The position numbers and the translations under genes are program-made. Below, in pieces: positions 17,318 through 24,435 of a stretch of 64,000 bases of DNA (its first letter is position 1; every line of letters begins with the position of its first letter). A model generated the notes under the pieces. It was not told the DNA's origin, ran no database searches, and saw only the letters and a program-made list of their open reading frames with translations. Source of the DNA: Bradyrhizobium sp. sBnM-33 (GTDB lineage Bacteria > Pseudomonadota > Alphaproteobacteria > Rhizobiales > Xanthobacteraceae); the NCBI RefSeq assembly GCF_032917945.1, contig NZ_CP136624.1:8603001-8667000 (forward strand). The letters run 5' to 3'.

Positions 17318-17812
17318 ATGGAGATCAGGAATTTCAAGGATATGTATCTTGCCGAACTGCAGGAACTGGTGAGCGTCGAAGACCAACTTGCGGAAGCACT
17401 GCTGCGTATGGCGGCGGCAGCATCCCACCCTGCACTCAAGGACGCGCTGGTGGACCATCACGCGGAGACGGTCACGCAGAAGGCTCGCCTTGTGGCCATC
17501 CTTCGCCAGCATGGCGCTGACCCAGAGGCGCATGTCGACCAGGCCATGCAGGCGCTCATCCGCGAAACCCGGAAGATGCTCGGCATGCTGGAGGGCGACG
17601 ATCTTCGCGATGCCGGCCTGATCGCATCGGCCCAGAAGCTCGAGCACTATGAAATCGCCGCATACGGCTCGGCCGCCGCGCTGGCCGGGCAGTTGGAATT
17701 GCGCAACGACCAGGCGACGCTGCATAGCAGCCTGATGGAAGAGAAAGAGATCGATGCGCTGCTCACCGATATCGCCAAGGGTGAGGTCAATCCGGATGCG
17801 CTGGCGGCGTGA
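17318..17812 (+). CDS. Ferritin-like DUF892 (YciE/YciF) stress protein
   Basis: 164 aa, all-helical. Metal-ligand-type residues recur in MYLAELQELVSVEDQLAEAL, HHAETVTQKARL and KLEHYEIAAYGSA, matching the DUF892 ferritin-like four-helix bundle. Members are induced by stress and are thought to handle iron or oxidants; the exact activity is unsettled. The start MEIRNFKDMYLAE has AGAGAAGGA upstream. An EcfG-type promoter lies at 17170-17195, in keeping with a stress role. Confidence 0.88.
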   Translation: MEIRNFKDMYLAELQELVSVEDQLAEALLRMAAAASHPALKDALVDHHAETVTQKARLVAILRQHGADPEAHVDQAMQALIRETRKMLGMLEGDDLRDAGLIASAQKLEHYEIAAYGSAAALAGQLELRNDQATLHSSLMEEKEIDALLTDIAKGEVNPDALAA

Positions 17813-17903
17813 CTAGGGCGCTGCTGGCCTCGCAAACGCTCACGCCGCGCCAGCATGGCCGGATATTCAGATGTAGGTTGGCGGGACGTTCGGTCGAGCT
17901 GAC

Positions 17904-18194
17904 TCACGTCCGATCTTCACTCTCGCGACGCTGCCTGAAATGGGGACTCGCAGCCTCGTCATGGCCGCTGCGGCTGCTGAAGAACATCAGCGCCATCAGG
18001 CCGCATCCGATCAGCAGCGAGAAGAACGTGCCAAGGCCAAGTGCAATCCAGCCGTGCGTGCTCATCGGAACGTCGCTGCTTGCGTTCCAGACGTAAGCGG
18101 CCCACACGCCGGTGAGGACAAGCAGAGCACCAAGTACGATGAGCACGACGATTTGCCCCGAGCCGATCTTGGCTCTGTCCGAAGATCGTTGCAT
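17904..18194 (-). CDS. Small two-span membrane protein
   Basis: 96 aa. Two hydrophobic helices (QIVVLIVLGALLVLTGVWAA and GWIALGLGTFFSLLIGCGLM) with a short polar loop and a charged C-terminus (SPHFRQRRESEDRT). The start MQRSSDRAKIGSG follows GGAG at 7 bases. The ATG lies about 20 bases after the ancestral end of the phosphatase-like gene upstream (18214), so both probably share one transcript driven by the EcfG-type promoter at 18673-18698. Function unknown. Confidence 0.7.
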   Translation of the reverse strand: MQRSSDRAKIGSGQIVVLIVLGALLVLTGVWAAYVWNASSDVPMSTHGWIALGLGTFFSLLIGCGLMALMFFSSRSGHDEAASPHFRQRRESEDRT

Positions 18195-18213
18195 GCGCCA
18201 ACTCCATCTTCCG

Positions 18214-18666
18214 CTAGAAGTTTCCCTCTGCGACTTGCGCGCATGGAACACCCTTGGCGCGCCACATCTTCACGACCTAATCGCGGTCGTCGAAGGCCAT
18301 GATCGGCCGATAACGGTCGGCCTGAAGCCGGTCCAGCAACTCCGCCTTGACAATGTAGTCCGGGCGGCGGTCGCGGCGGTTTCGCATGTACAAAGGACCA
18401 CGCAGACCGGTTTCGCGTTCTAGCCAGTCTTCGGTTTCTTCGCGCACCTCATCCGAGCGGCCCGACACAAAGACCACCGGCTTGGCTTTGGAAAGATGCC
18501 GGGCCAGGTCGCAGATGTGCTCAATGGCTTTGTCATCGGCGCTGGCTGCGAAAAACGCGCGCCAGTTCTTTTGCTTTCGTTCGATGTGGTGCAACCGGTG
18601 GGACACATCGGCAAGTGTCCCGTCGATGTCGAAGACGTAGCAGTCTTTCGGTGCGGTTTTCATCAT
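18214..18666 (-). pseudogene. HAD phosphatase resembling the PNKP 3'-phosphatase domain, broken by an in-frame TAG
   Basis: The frame starts MMKTAPKDCYVFDIDGTLAD (HAD motif I DxDGT), has VVFVSGRSDE (motif II) and reaches IMAFDDRD, where a TAG stops it at 18277-18279. Past the stop the same frame continues VVKMWRAKGVPCAQVAEGNF and ends at a natural TAG (18214). Relatives read DDRxQVVxMWR here, so a single CAG to TAG change has most likely removed the last 21 residues. The motif IV aspartates are retained. It may be inactive, or the truncated form may fold. An EcfG-type promoter sits just in front. Confidence 0.75.
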
Positions 18667-18672
18667 AGTTAT

Positions 18673-18698
18673 AACGAATTCTGCCAGACGGCAGTTCC
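18673..18698 (-). promoter_or_regulatory. EcfG-type promoter for the HAD phosphatase gene
   Basis: On the minus strand: GGAAC (18698-18694), 17 bases, CGTT (18676-18673). The predicted start is only a few bases ahead of the ATG codons at 18666/18663, so the transcript could be leaderless. It is back to back with the plus-strand promoter at 18701. Confidence 0.65.
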
Positions 18699-18700
18699 TG

Positions 18701-18725
18701 GGAACGGTGGCAATCACCCCGCGTT
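18701..18725 (+). promoter_or_regulatory. EcfG-type promoter for the 18753 gene
   Basis: GGAAC at 18701-18705, 16 bases, CGTT at 18722-18725. It is followed by AGGAGG at 18742-18747 and the ATG at 18753, an ideal layout. Confidence 0.75.
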
Positions 18726-18752
18726 TCCTCTGATCGGAGCAAGGAGGTGGCG

Positions 18753-18944
18753 ATGAAACAAAGCGACGATCGCGCCCGCAACAAGGGCGAAAGCGCCAGC
18801 CCGAACACGAAAGGTAATGCGCCGCAGCATCAAGGCGGCGACGCGAGCCGGAAGGCTCAGCAATGGGGCGGCGGAAACAAGGCTGCGAAAGGTCCGATCA
18901 CCAAGGAAGATCGGCAGAACGAGAATTCCAGCGCCAAGAGCTAA
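18753..18944 (+). CDS. Short hydrophilic stress-type protein
   Basis: 63 aa, very polar and probably disordered (MKQSDDRARNKGESASPNTK, then QQWGGGNKAAKGPITKEDRQ). AGGAGG lies five bases before the ATG, and an EcfG-type promoter is 27 bases upstream. Low-complexity proteins of this kind are common in alphaproteobacterial general stress regulons. No function can be assigned. Confidence 0.7.
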   Translation: MKQSDDRARNKGESASPNTKGNAPQHQGGDASRKAQQWGGGNKAAKGPITKEDRQNENSSAKS

Positions 18945-18988
18945 CGTAAAGAGCTGACGCCAAGCGCTGACACACCAAGAGCTGACTT

Positions 18989-19147
18989 ATGGCCAAAACG
19001 AAGGCAACCGCAGAGCCGGGCAAGCGGATTGGGAAACACGGCGGCAATCGAGGTGGACACCACGCGAGAGGTGCCGAGAAGCTAGTTCGCGCCGGTCGTC
19101 AAGGCGCGGGCAAGGATCCTCGCCGGGGCGGCAAAGGCCGTCGTTAG
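18989..19147 (+). CDS. Very short basic, glycine/lysine-rich protein
   Basis: 52 aa, from MAKTKATAEPGKRIGKHGGN to the end, extremely basic and glycine rich, probably disordered and perhaps nucleic-acid binding (inference). It lies 44 bases after the previous small gene and likely shares its EcfG-type promoter. The ribosome site (AAGAGCTG) is weak, so the call is tentative. Confidence 0.45.
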   Translation: MAKTKATAEPGKRIGKHGGNRGGHHARGAEKLVRAGRQGAGKDPRRGGKGRR

Positions 19148-19304
19148 TTTCAGCAAGTAGCGCACGTGGGGACAACACGGTCGCGCGAGGCCGCGGCCGA
19201 TGGCGGCTCCCACGTCGTTTCCGTTGTGGTGGGTGACTGTCAGGATTCAACTGTCAAACAGCGAAAGGGTATGCGTCCGCATTCTCGCGGCGTAAGCGCC
19301 CGAG

Positions 19305-19478
19305 CTACCGACTGGCTTGTTGAGCCCGCGATTTGTCGGCTGGCTGCTCCTGACCTTTTTCGTCTCGCACAATGCCTTGCTGTGCGGAGTTGCGGTTCTC
19401 CGGTTTCGGCATGCCGGCCTGGCCGCCGTGCTTGCCGCCCATGTCCTGCTGGCCTTCCAGATCATTTTCTTTCGGCAT
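19305..19478 (-). CDS. Short hydrophilic stress-type protein
   Basis: 57 aa, MPKENDLEGQQDMGGKHGGQ to its TAG, polar and Gln/Gly rich. A perfect GGAGG sits six bases before the ATG at 19478, and an EcfG-type promoter lies 27 bases upstream of the ATG. Its composition is close to that of the 18753 product. The function is unknown, but the expression signals are excellent. Confidence 0.7.
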   Translation of the reverse strand: MPKENDLEGQQDMGGKHGGQAGMPKPENRNSAQQGIVRDEKGQEQPADKSRAQQASR

Positions 19479-19504
19479 TTGCAGCCTCCGTTACGAGCCG
19501 ACCA

Positions 19505-19529
19505 AACGGGCGAAGCCTGATTTCGTTCC
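19505..19529 (-). promoter_or_regulatory. EcfG-type promoter for the 19478 gene
   Basis: Minus strand: GGAAC (19529-19525), 16 bases, CGTT (19508-19505). It gives a short leader of about 20 bases carrying the GGAGG site. Confidence 0.75.
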
Positions 19530-19674
19530 TGCCCCCCAACCGGGCTCCAAGGCTCTTGCGCATATGCAGCAATTTGAAACGAGCCGACGCTTGTGAAGGT
19601 CAATGATCGCAATTGCGGAAACCGACTGCGGGCAAGCTCCTTCGAGCGTCAGAAGGAACAGAAGGGACGCGATA

Positions 19675-19914
19675 ATGTTGCCCGTCATGGCTGAGACGTT
19701 GTCACAACTTGTCGCGGACTCCTTTGAGATCGCCTGGGATTACCTTGAGGCAACCGGCGAGCTGGGCAGCCCGGATATTGCGGCCAATCATCTGCTCGAT
19801 ACGATTGAAGCGATGATCAGGTGTGGAGAGCGGCGACGCTTGCTGCTCTCGAACAATGCCATCACCGCCTACCAGCGTTTCAGGGCCGAGCAACCGTTAT
19901 CCCTGGCCTCGTAG
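19675..19914 (+). CDS. Small helical protein of unknown function
   Basis: 79 aa; the core MAETLSQLVADSFEIAWDYL, then IAANHLLDTIEAMIRCGERR is amphipathic and helical. The start at 19675 has AAGGAACAGAAGGGA upstream, and the in-frame ATG at 19687 is also possible. No domain recognised. A GGAAC is present nearby but without a CGTT at the right distance, so it is not counted as an EcfG promoter. Confidence 0.6.
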   Translation: MLPVMAETLSQLVADSFEIAWDYLEATGELGSPDIAANHLLDTIEAMIRCGERRRLLLSNNAITAYQRFRAEQPLSLAS

Positions 19915-19915
19915 A

Positions 19916-19940
19916 GGAACAGCCCCTTCCCGAGCGCGTT
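19916..19940 (+). promoter_or_regulatory. EcfG-type promoter for the DUF3606 gene
   Basis: GGAAC at 19916-19920 (overlapping the preceding stop region), 16 bases, CGTT at 19937-19940. GGAGG at 19949-19953 and the ATG at 19960 follow. Confidence 0.75.
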
Positions 19941-19959
19941 TTCTCTTCGGAGGTGTGCA

Positions 19960-20151
19960 ATGGACAATCTCACGAAGAGAGACCAGCCCGACCGCAGCAA
20001 GATCAACATGCATGAGGACTATGAGGTCAAGCACTGGACCAAGGCGCTCGGCGTGACGAAGGAAGAACTGCAGAAGGCCGTCGACAAGGTCGGGAATTCA
20101 GCCGCCGCCGTTCGCAAGGAGCTTGGCCTGTTGGGTGCGTCTCACTCGTGA
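19960..20151 (+). CDS. DUF3606 domain protein
   Basis: 63 aa: MDNLTKRDQPDRSKINMHED with KHWTKALGVTKEELQKAVDK matches the short DUF3606 family, in which a helix-turn-helix-like core follows an RSKIN box. Members are small cytoplasmic proteins, often in stress regulons; molecular role unknown. GGAGG lies six bases upstream, with an EcfG-type promoter before that. Confidence 0.85.
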   Translation: MDNLTKRDQPDRSKINMHEDYEVKHWTKALGVTKEELQKAVDKVGNSAAAVRKELGLLGASHS

Positions 20152-20339
20152 TCGACCCGAAATGCCCTCTGTGCTTCGGTTTGGGATGGGCCTCCGAGAA
20201 ACATCCAAAGCGTGCATAGGGGGAGAGATGTGCTGTCAGTGCGGTTCGGGTATGCCTGGCGAATATCAGCGGGCCAACGGGCTTGAACGGCAGGATATCT
20301 CGACGGTGATGCAAGAGGATGAGGCTGGTCCGGCATCAG

Positions 20340-20364
20340 GGAACTTTGGTTCACCTGATGCGTT
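20340..20364 (+). promoter_or_regulatory. EcfG-type promoter directly in front of the 20372 gene
   Basis: GGAAC at 20340-20344, 16 bases, CGTT at 20361-20364. The expected transcription start (20370-20372) coincides with an ATG at 20372, which would make a leaderless message. Confidence 0.55.
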
Positions 20365-20371
20365 GATTTGG

Positions 20372-20557
20372 ATGCATCCTTTTGAACAACGAGAGAAGCC
20401 CGCTACCTCGGCCGAAGAGCGCGCCGCGAAGGCGGAGAAGCGCCGCCTGGAGGCCGAGCAGGCGATCCGCGAACGCAAAGCGGCCGACGATGCTTTCCGC
20501 GCCAACTTCGAGCGATTGAAAGCCGAACGCCTCGCCCGCGAGGCAACCAATTCATAG
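20372..20557 (+). CDS. Short coiled-coil protein
   Basis: 61 aa, MHPFEQREKPATSAEERAAK, then a highly charged helix (AEKRRLEAEQAIRERKAADD) likely to form a coiled coil. The frame is open far upstream; ATGs at 20228 and 20309 are alternatives giving an N-terminal extension. I prefer 20372 because an EcfG-type promoter ends seven bases before it. A strong terminator follows. Function unknown. Confidence 0.55.
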   Translation: MHPFEQREKPATSAEERAAKAEKRRLEAEQAIRERKAADDAFRANFERLKAERLAREATNS

Positions 20558-20613
20558 CGCATTGCTGCGCTTCCCAGTGGTATCAATGAGGGGATGTATC
20601 CCTCATTGAGGTG

Positions 20614-20654
20614 AAGGCCCACGGTGCTTCGCGCCGGGGGCCTTTTGCTTTTCT
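20614..20654 (+). terminator. Rho-independent terminator
   Basis: AAGGCCC...GGGCCTT outer stem with an inner CGGTGC TTC GCGCCG hairpin, followed by TTGCTTTT. It ends the stress-type island. A perfect AATGAGGG / CCCTCATT hairpin precedes it. Confidence 0.75.
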
Positions 20655-20748
20655 GCAACGTAGCAGGCAGTCCGCATGAGCAAAGCAACATGCGGGGATC
20701 GGCACTAACAAGACCCTATCGCTTCGCTCATCCGAGCTACGCTTGCTT
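20655..20748. repeat. Accessory-region repeat, copy 1
   Basis: GCAACGTAGCAGGCAGTCCG ... TCATCCGAGCTACGCTTGCT. Head and tail are imperfect complements, and the middle CATGAGCAAAGCAACATGCG forms a hairpin. Related to 22432, 22788, 24127 and 25174. Confidence 0.75.
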
Positions 20749-21986
20749 CAAGCAGTCACGAGGAAATCCGCGGCATTAAACTCGGTCACAAGGCGACCCA
20801 GGAACACCACCTGATTGCCCTCGCCGAGATCAAGGGTGGCGCCCGAAGGTGCCGCGCTTAGATTGTCCAGCGGATCGAACTCGGCTCCAAAGCCTTCCAA
20901 CACCACGAGGTCCTGCGTCACGTCGAAGTCGGTGATGAGATCATTGCCTGGTTCAGACTCGCGAAAGATAAACTGATCAGCCCCACCGAAGCCGGCGAGG
21001 TTGTCGTCGTCGGCGCCGCCTTCGATCGTATCATCAGCATTGCCGCCGATGATGGTGTCATTGCCGCGGTCTCCAAACAGGCGGTCGGGCGCGTGATCCG
21101 CCAACTCCTGGTTGGCGACCGCCCGGATCAGGTCGTCACCCTCACCGCCAAAGATCGTGTCGGCGGCAACGTCGCCGCCTCGCAGCGTGTCATTCCCGGC
21201 GTCCCCAAATACGATATCGCCCGTAGGATCGTTCCAGGCGATGAAGTCATCGCCGTCGCCGCCGAAGACGGTATCCCTTCCGGCCATGCCGCCAACGGTG
21301 TCGTTGCCGCTATCGCCGAAAACCAGGTCATTGCCGGCCCCTGTATTGATGTCGTCGTCGCCCTCGTCGCCCTCGATAATGTCGTCGCCATCGCCGCCTT
21401 CGAGTCTGTCGTTCCCGGCAAGGCCACGGATGATGTCATTGCCGCCGAGCCCGGGAAGGAAATCGTCGCCCTCCGTTCCAACGACAACGTTGTCGTTGTC
21501 ATCTGCAATTGCGATCAACTGACCCCGGATCTCGCCCCCTGGAAATTGCTCCGTATGGACGTTGAAATAGATCGGGATCTCCGATCCAACCGGAGCTGAG
21601 CCGAATTCGTCGGCGAAGTTGGTGATTGGAACGCTGGCGGGGTCCGTCGTCTCCCATCGACCGCTTACCGTCCAGGAGCCATCCGCATTCAGCGCGATGT
21701 TGAGATCATCTTGGTCCTGCGCCGGGTCGATCTGCCCGAAGACAACGGGCCCGTTTGCTCCTCGCACTTCATTGTGAAAATGCGTGGAGGTGACGTCATC
21801 TGAGGTCGACGGCGTCTGGGCCGCACCACCCGTAATCGGCCCGTAATCGACGCCTTCGATCTGAAAGGTATAGCTCGCGGCAATTTCCGTGCTGTCAAAG
21901 ATGACAGTGCCGAGACCGCTTGCCGTCGAGTTGTTCGGCGGGACTTCCTGAGCGCCTTCGAGAACCACGCGGAACGCTGTGGACAT
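20748..21986 (-). CDS. CHRD domain fused to RTX calcium-binding repeats, probably type I secreted
   Basis: 412 aa. Residues 1-160 form a CHRD-type beta domain (MSTAFRVVLEGAQEVPPNNS, THFHNEV, YFNVHTEQFPGGEIRGQL). Residues about 170-340 hold some fifteen nonapeptide repeats of the GGxGxDxxx type (GLGGNDIIRGLAGNDRLEGG, FGGADQFIF). The end TEFNAADFLVTA fits an RTX C-terminal secretion signal. There is no N-terminal signal peptide, as expected for ABC-type export, but no exporter genes are nearby. AGCAGGAGG precedes the start. Role unknown; calcium binding is inferred from the repeats. Confidence 0.88.
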   Translation of the reverse strand: MSTAFRVVLEGAQEVPPNNSTASGLGTVIFDSTEIAASYTFQIEGVDYGPITGGAAQTPSTSDDVTSTHFHNEVRGANGPVVFGQIDPAQDQDDLNIALNADGSWTVSGRWETTDPASVPITNFADEFGSAPVGSEIPIYFNVHTEQFPGGEIRGQLIAIADDNDNVVVGTEGDDFLPGLGGNDIIRGLAGNDRLEGGDGDDIIEGDEGDDDINTGAGNDLVFGDSGNDTVGGMAGRDTVFGGDGDDFIAWNDPTGDIVFGDAGNDTLRGGDVAADTIFGGEGDDLIRAVANQELADHAPDRLFGDRGNDTIIGGNADDTIEGGADDDNLAGFGGADQFIFRESEPGNDLITDFDVTQDLVVLEGFGAEFDPLDNLSAAPSGATLDLGEGNQVVFLGRLVTEFNAADFLVTA

Positions 21987-22431
21987 GAGAGCCTCCTGCT
22001 CTTTGCTCAGCAGGTCGGGCGGCCAGCGACGCCGGCCTGCACATGTGGCAGATGTTACACCCGGCTCGCGCCGGCATGGATTAGGCGCCGCGTCGCTCCG
22101 CTATCGCGGAATCGGCGCGTTGTCCTTCTCGCGGTATTTCGGCCGAGAACAAGGGATCGCTGGATCGCGCCAACCAAGGTCCGCGGCTGTAGGCCATCGA
22201 CCGGGCGCTATTGTGACTTTTTGCGCGATCGAGGCATTGTGATGCAATGTTCGGTTGCCGACGCTTAACTTGTGTTCGGTTCCAACCCTCTGTGCGCATC
22301 TGACCGCGCATATTCCTGGAACCACCCGTCCCAAGCGGTCTGCATCTTTGTCCCGCAATCACAATGTCGGTTTCGAAAGCGAGGCATGCGATCCAAATCG
22401 CGCGGGCGCGGGTAACTTGTAATCGATAGCT
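21987..22431. other. Gene-free stretch between the RTX gene and repeat copy 2
   Basis: About 445 bases with no convincing gene. Short open frames on both strands lack ribosome sites and known motifs. It presumably carries the RTX gene promoter on the minus strand. Confidence 0.5.
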
Positions 22432-22521
22432 CAGCAAGTAGCCCGCATGAACAAGAACTATATTCGAGATCGGCATACCAAAACCTGGATGTCGCTTCGC
22501 TCGTCCGGACTACGCTTGCTT
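22432..22521. repeat. Accessory-region repeat, copy 2
   Basis: CAGCAAGTAGCCCGCATGAA ... TCGTCCGGACTACGCTTGCT: same head and tail as copies 3 and 5, more diverged in the middle. Confidence 0.75.
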
Positions 22522-22530
22522 GGAGGCGGT

Positions 22531-22782
22531 ATGACACATCGGACCGCAAGCGTCGTCGCAGTCTTGCTGGTGACCTTTCCTGCCGTTGCGAGCGGGCAGC
22601 TGAACTGCGCAGCGATACCTCATGGACCGGCACGCACCGATTGCTATCTCGGCCTAAGTCAGTTCTATCGTGCGCAATCGGATCTCGCCGCCGCCAGAGC
22701 GCTCGCGCAATCAGACGCCGCGTGGTATCGAGCAATTACCGGAACAGACCCTCCGAAATTCAAACGATATCGGCGACGATAA
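22531..22782 (+). CDS. Small exported protein of unknown function
   Basis: 83 aa. Signal peptide MTHRTASVVAVLLVTFPAVA cut near ASG-QL; the mature part has two cysteines (LNCAAIPHG, TDCYLGLSQ) and a helical stretch (YRAQSDLAAARALAQSDAAW) ending in KRYRRR. GGAGG lies four bases before the ATG at 22531. The gene sits between two copies of the accessory repeat. No family recognised. Confidence 0.65.
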   Translation: MTHRTASVVAVLLVTFPAVASGQLNCAAIPHGPARTDCYLGLSQFYRAQSDLAAARALAQSDAAWYRAITGTDPPKFKRYRRR

Positions 22783-22787
22783 AAGCC

Positions 22788-22938
22788 CAGCAAGTAGCCC
22801 GCACGAGCCAACGGATCGCGAACGCGCGCTCCGCGACGAGCGCAATTGCGCTCGCGCAGTGATGATAGGCTCCGCGAGATCAGGGGATCGGCACCAACCA
22901 AAAGCCGGATGCCGCCTCGCTCATGGAGCTATGCTTGC
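22788..22938. repeat. Accessory-region repeat, copy 3 (longer spacing)
   Basis: Head CAGCAAGTAGCCCGCACGAG and tail GCCTCGCTCATGGAGCTATG are separated by about 110 bases, including GATCGGCACCAACCAAAAGC as in the other copies. It is less symmetrical, possibly two overlapping degenerate units. Confidence 0.6.
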
Positions 22939-23051
22939 TGTTCGCTGTTCTTCGCCGAACCGAGCAGTTACAAAGCGATACGCGTAAATCATCGGTCGCG
23001 CTGCCCAGACGGCAGGGCGACCGCCCAACAACAAGAAACGGGTGGAATGTC

Positions 23052-24029
23052 ATGCATCGTAAGGTCATCGCACTGGCTGCAGCAGTAATCGGAATCGTAA
23101 CTTGCGGACCAGCTTGGGCGGGATGGCCAGACGACAAGCCAATCGAAGTTGTCATCGGTTTTGCTCCCGGTGGCGGTACCGACGTCATGGCGCGCAAGCT
23201 GTTGCCGTTCGTCGAGCAGAGACTGGGCGGTAAGGCCAAATTCGTCGTGCTGAACAAACCTGGCGCCGGCGGCGAGATCGCGTTTGCCTCGATTGCCCGC
23301 GCCGCGCCGGATGCTTACGCGATGGGCGTGGTCAACGTGCCCGGCTATAATTTCATCCCGATGACGCGAAAGACCCAGTACAGCATGGATGAAATCCGCC
23401 TTGTCGCGCGCGTGGTCGACGATCCCAGTGTGATCGTGGTGCCTGCGGCAAGCAAGCTTGCAAGTCTTGCGGACGTTCTGGCTGCGCTGCGCAGCAAGCC
23501 GGGTTCGATAACGTTCGGTCACAATGGTGCTGGCACGAACGGGCATCTGGCGATCCGCATGCTGGCGAAGGCCGCCAAGGTTGAACCCAACGAAATTTCC
23601 TATAGGGGAACGGCCGCGCAAAGGACTGATCTTCTGGGCGGCCATCTAGATGTTGGAATGGTCAGCCTCAGCGAAGTCCCCGAGCTGCACGGCACCAACA
23701 AGGGACAACTCCGCGCCATTGCGATCCTGTCGAAGCAGCGCTCGCCGTCACTCCCCGACGTTCCGACAGCAGAGGAAGCAGGCATTCCGGTCACGATGAC
23801 AGCGGAACGCGGCTTCGCCGTACCAAAGGCCGTTTCGGACGAGGTCGTCAACAAGCTTGAAGCTGCCATTGCGGACGGCTTGCGCGATCCGGAATACATC
23901 AAGAGCTCGCCCGGCGACGCCCCCGTTCTCGCGTTTATGCCCGGCGCAGAATGGCAAAAGCGCCTCGACGATATGACGCAAGCGCTGCGACCGTTTGCGG
24001 AAGAGATGCGGGCGAGTGAGCAGAAGTGA
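23052..24029 (+). CDS. Bug/TctC family transporter binding protein
   Basis: 325 aa periplasmic receptor. Signal peptide MHRKVIALAAAVIGIVTCGP cut near AWA-GW. It keeps the family signatures PIEVVIGFAPGGGTDVMARK, VLNKPGAGGEIAFASIARA, ITFGHNGAGTNGHLAIRM and ISYRGTAAQRTDLLGGHLD. It departs from the 12472 paralogue in the central region (RKTQYSMDEIRLVARVVDDP). No membrane subunits are nearby. The start was chosen at the signal peptide; the frame runs open upstream. Ligand unknown. Confidence 0.88.
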   Translation: MHRKVIALAAAVIGIVTCGPAWAGWPDDKPIEVVIGFAPGGGTDVMARKLLPFVEQRLGGKAKFVVLNKPGAGGEIAFASIARAAPDAYAMGVVNVPGYNFIPMTRKTQYSMDEIRLVARVVDDPSVIVVPAASKLASLADVLAALRSKPGSITFGHNGAGTNGHLAIRMLAKAAKVEPNEISYRGTAAQRTDLLGGHLDVGMVSLSEVPELHGTNKGQLRAIAILSKQRSPSLPDVPTAEEAGIPVTMTAERGFAVPKAVSDEVVNKLEAAIADGLRDPEYIKSSPGDAPVLAFMPGAEWQKRLDDMTQALRPFAEEMRASEQK

Positions 24030-24040
24030 GAGCGCGCCGC

Positions 24041-24120
24041 GGTGACGGTGCACTTAAGTGATCCCGCGGTCAATCAAATACGTCTCGATTTGGCGTATGT
24101 ATGAGGTGCACTGTCACCGT
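24041..24120. repeat. Inverted repeat with a 52-base loop
   Basis: CGGTGACGGTGCAC (24041-24054) pairs with GTGCACTGTCACCG (24107-24120), 13 of 14 bases. It could be a terminator-like or mobile-element remnant. The surrounding 24030-24435 stretch has no gene. Confidence 0.5.
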
Positions 24121-24126
24121 AATCCC

Positions 24127-24194
24127 AACGATATGCGGGGACAGGACTAACCAGAACCCCGGATATCGCTTCGCTGATCCGAGCTGCGCTTGCT
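24127..24194. repeat. Accessory-region repeat, copy 4 (head truncated)
   Basis: Retains the ATATGCGGGGACAGGACTAA middle and the GATATCGCTTCGCTGATCCG tail of the family, but lacks the AGCAAGTAGCCCGC head. Confidence 0.65.
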
Positions 24195-24435
24195 GTATCT
24201 GCTCGCGCCATTTTGAGGCCTTGGCCGTCGGAAAGGTTTCAGGTCGTTCGCCGGTGACGGCCGCGCGTAGAAGGCTCGGACCGCGAAAATACCGTGGCGA
24301 AAGAAAACGAGGCAACTTGTCGGGAGCGGCGCCAGTCGTTCGTCCTCTGAATGCAAAGCGCAAGAACCGGAACCTAGTCATGAGAACCACGCACGTCACT
24401 TTCGACAGCGTCATGCAATCACCCGGAGCCTTCCA

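Noticed and set aside
19656..19680. GGAAC at 19656 as a seventh EcfG promoter for the 19675 gene
   Set aside because: At the proper spacing the -10 reads TGTT and overlaps the start codon, so it does not fit the consensus.
21000..21470. Short tandem periodicity considered as a CRISPR or satellite
   Set aside because: The 27-base period encodes RTX nonapeptides and the units are not identical; there are no spacers or cas genes.
21093..21599. Plus-strand frame with repeated valine/alanine pattern
   Set aside because: It mirrors the RTX nonapeptide repeats on the other strand; periodicity comes from the DNA repeats, not from a second protein.
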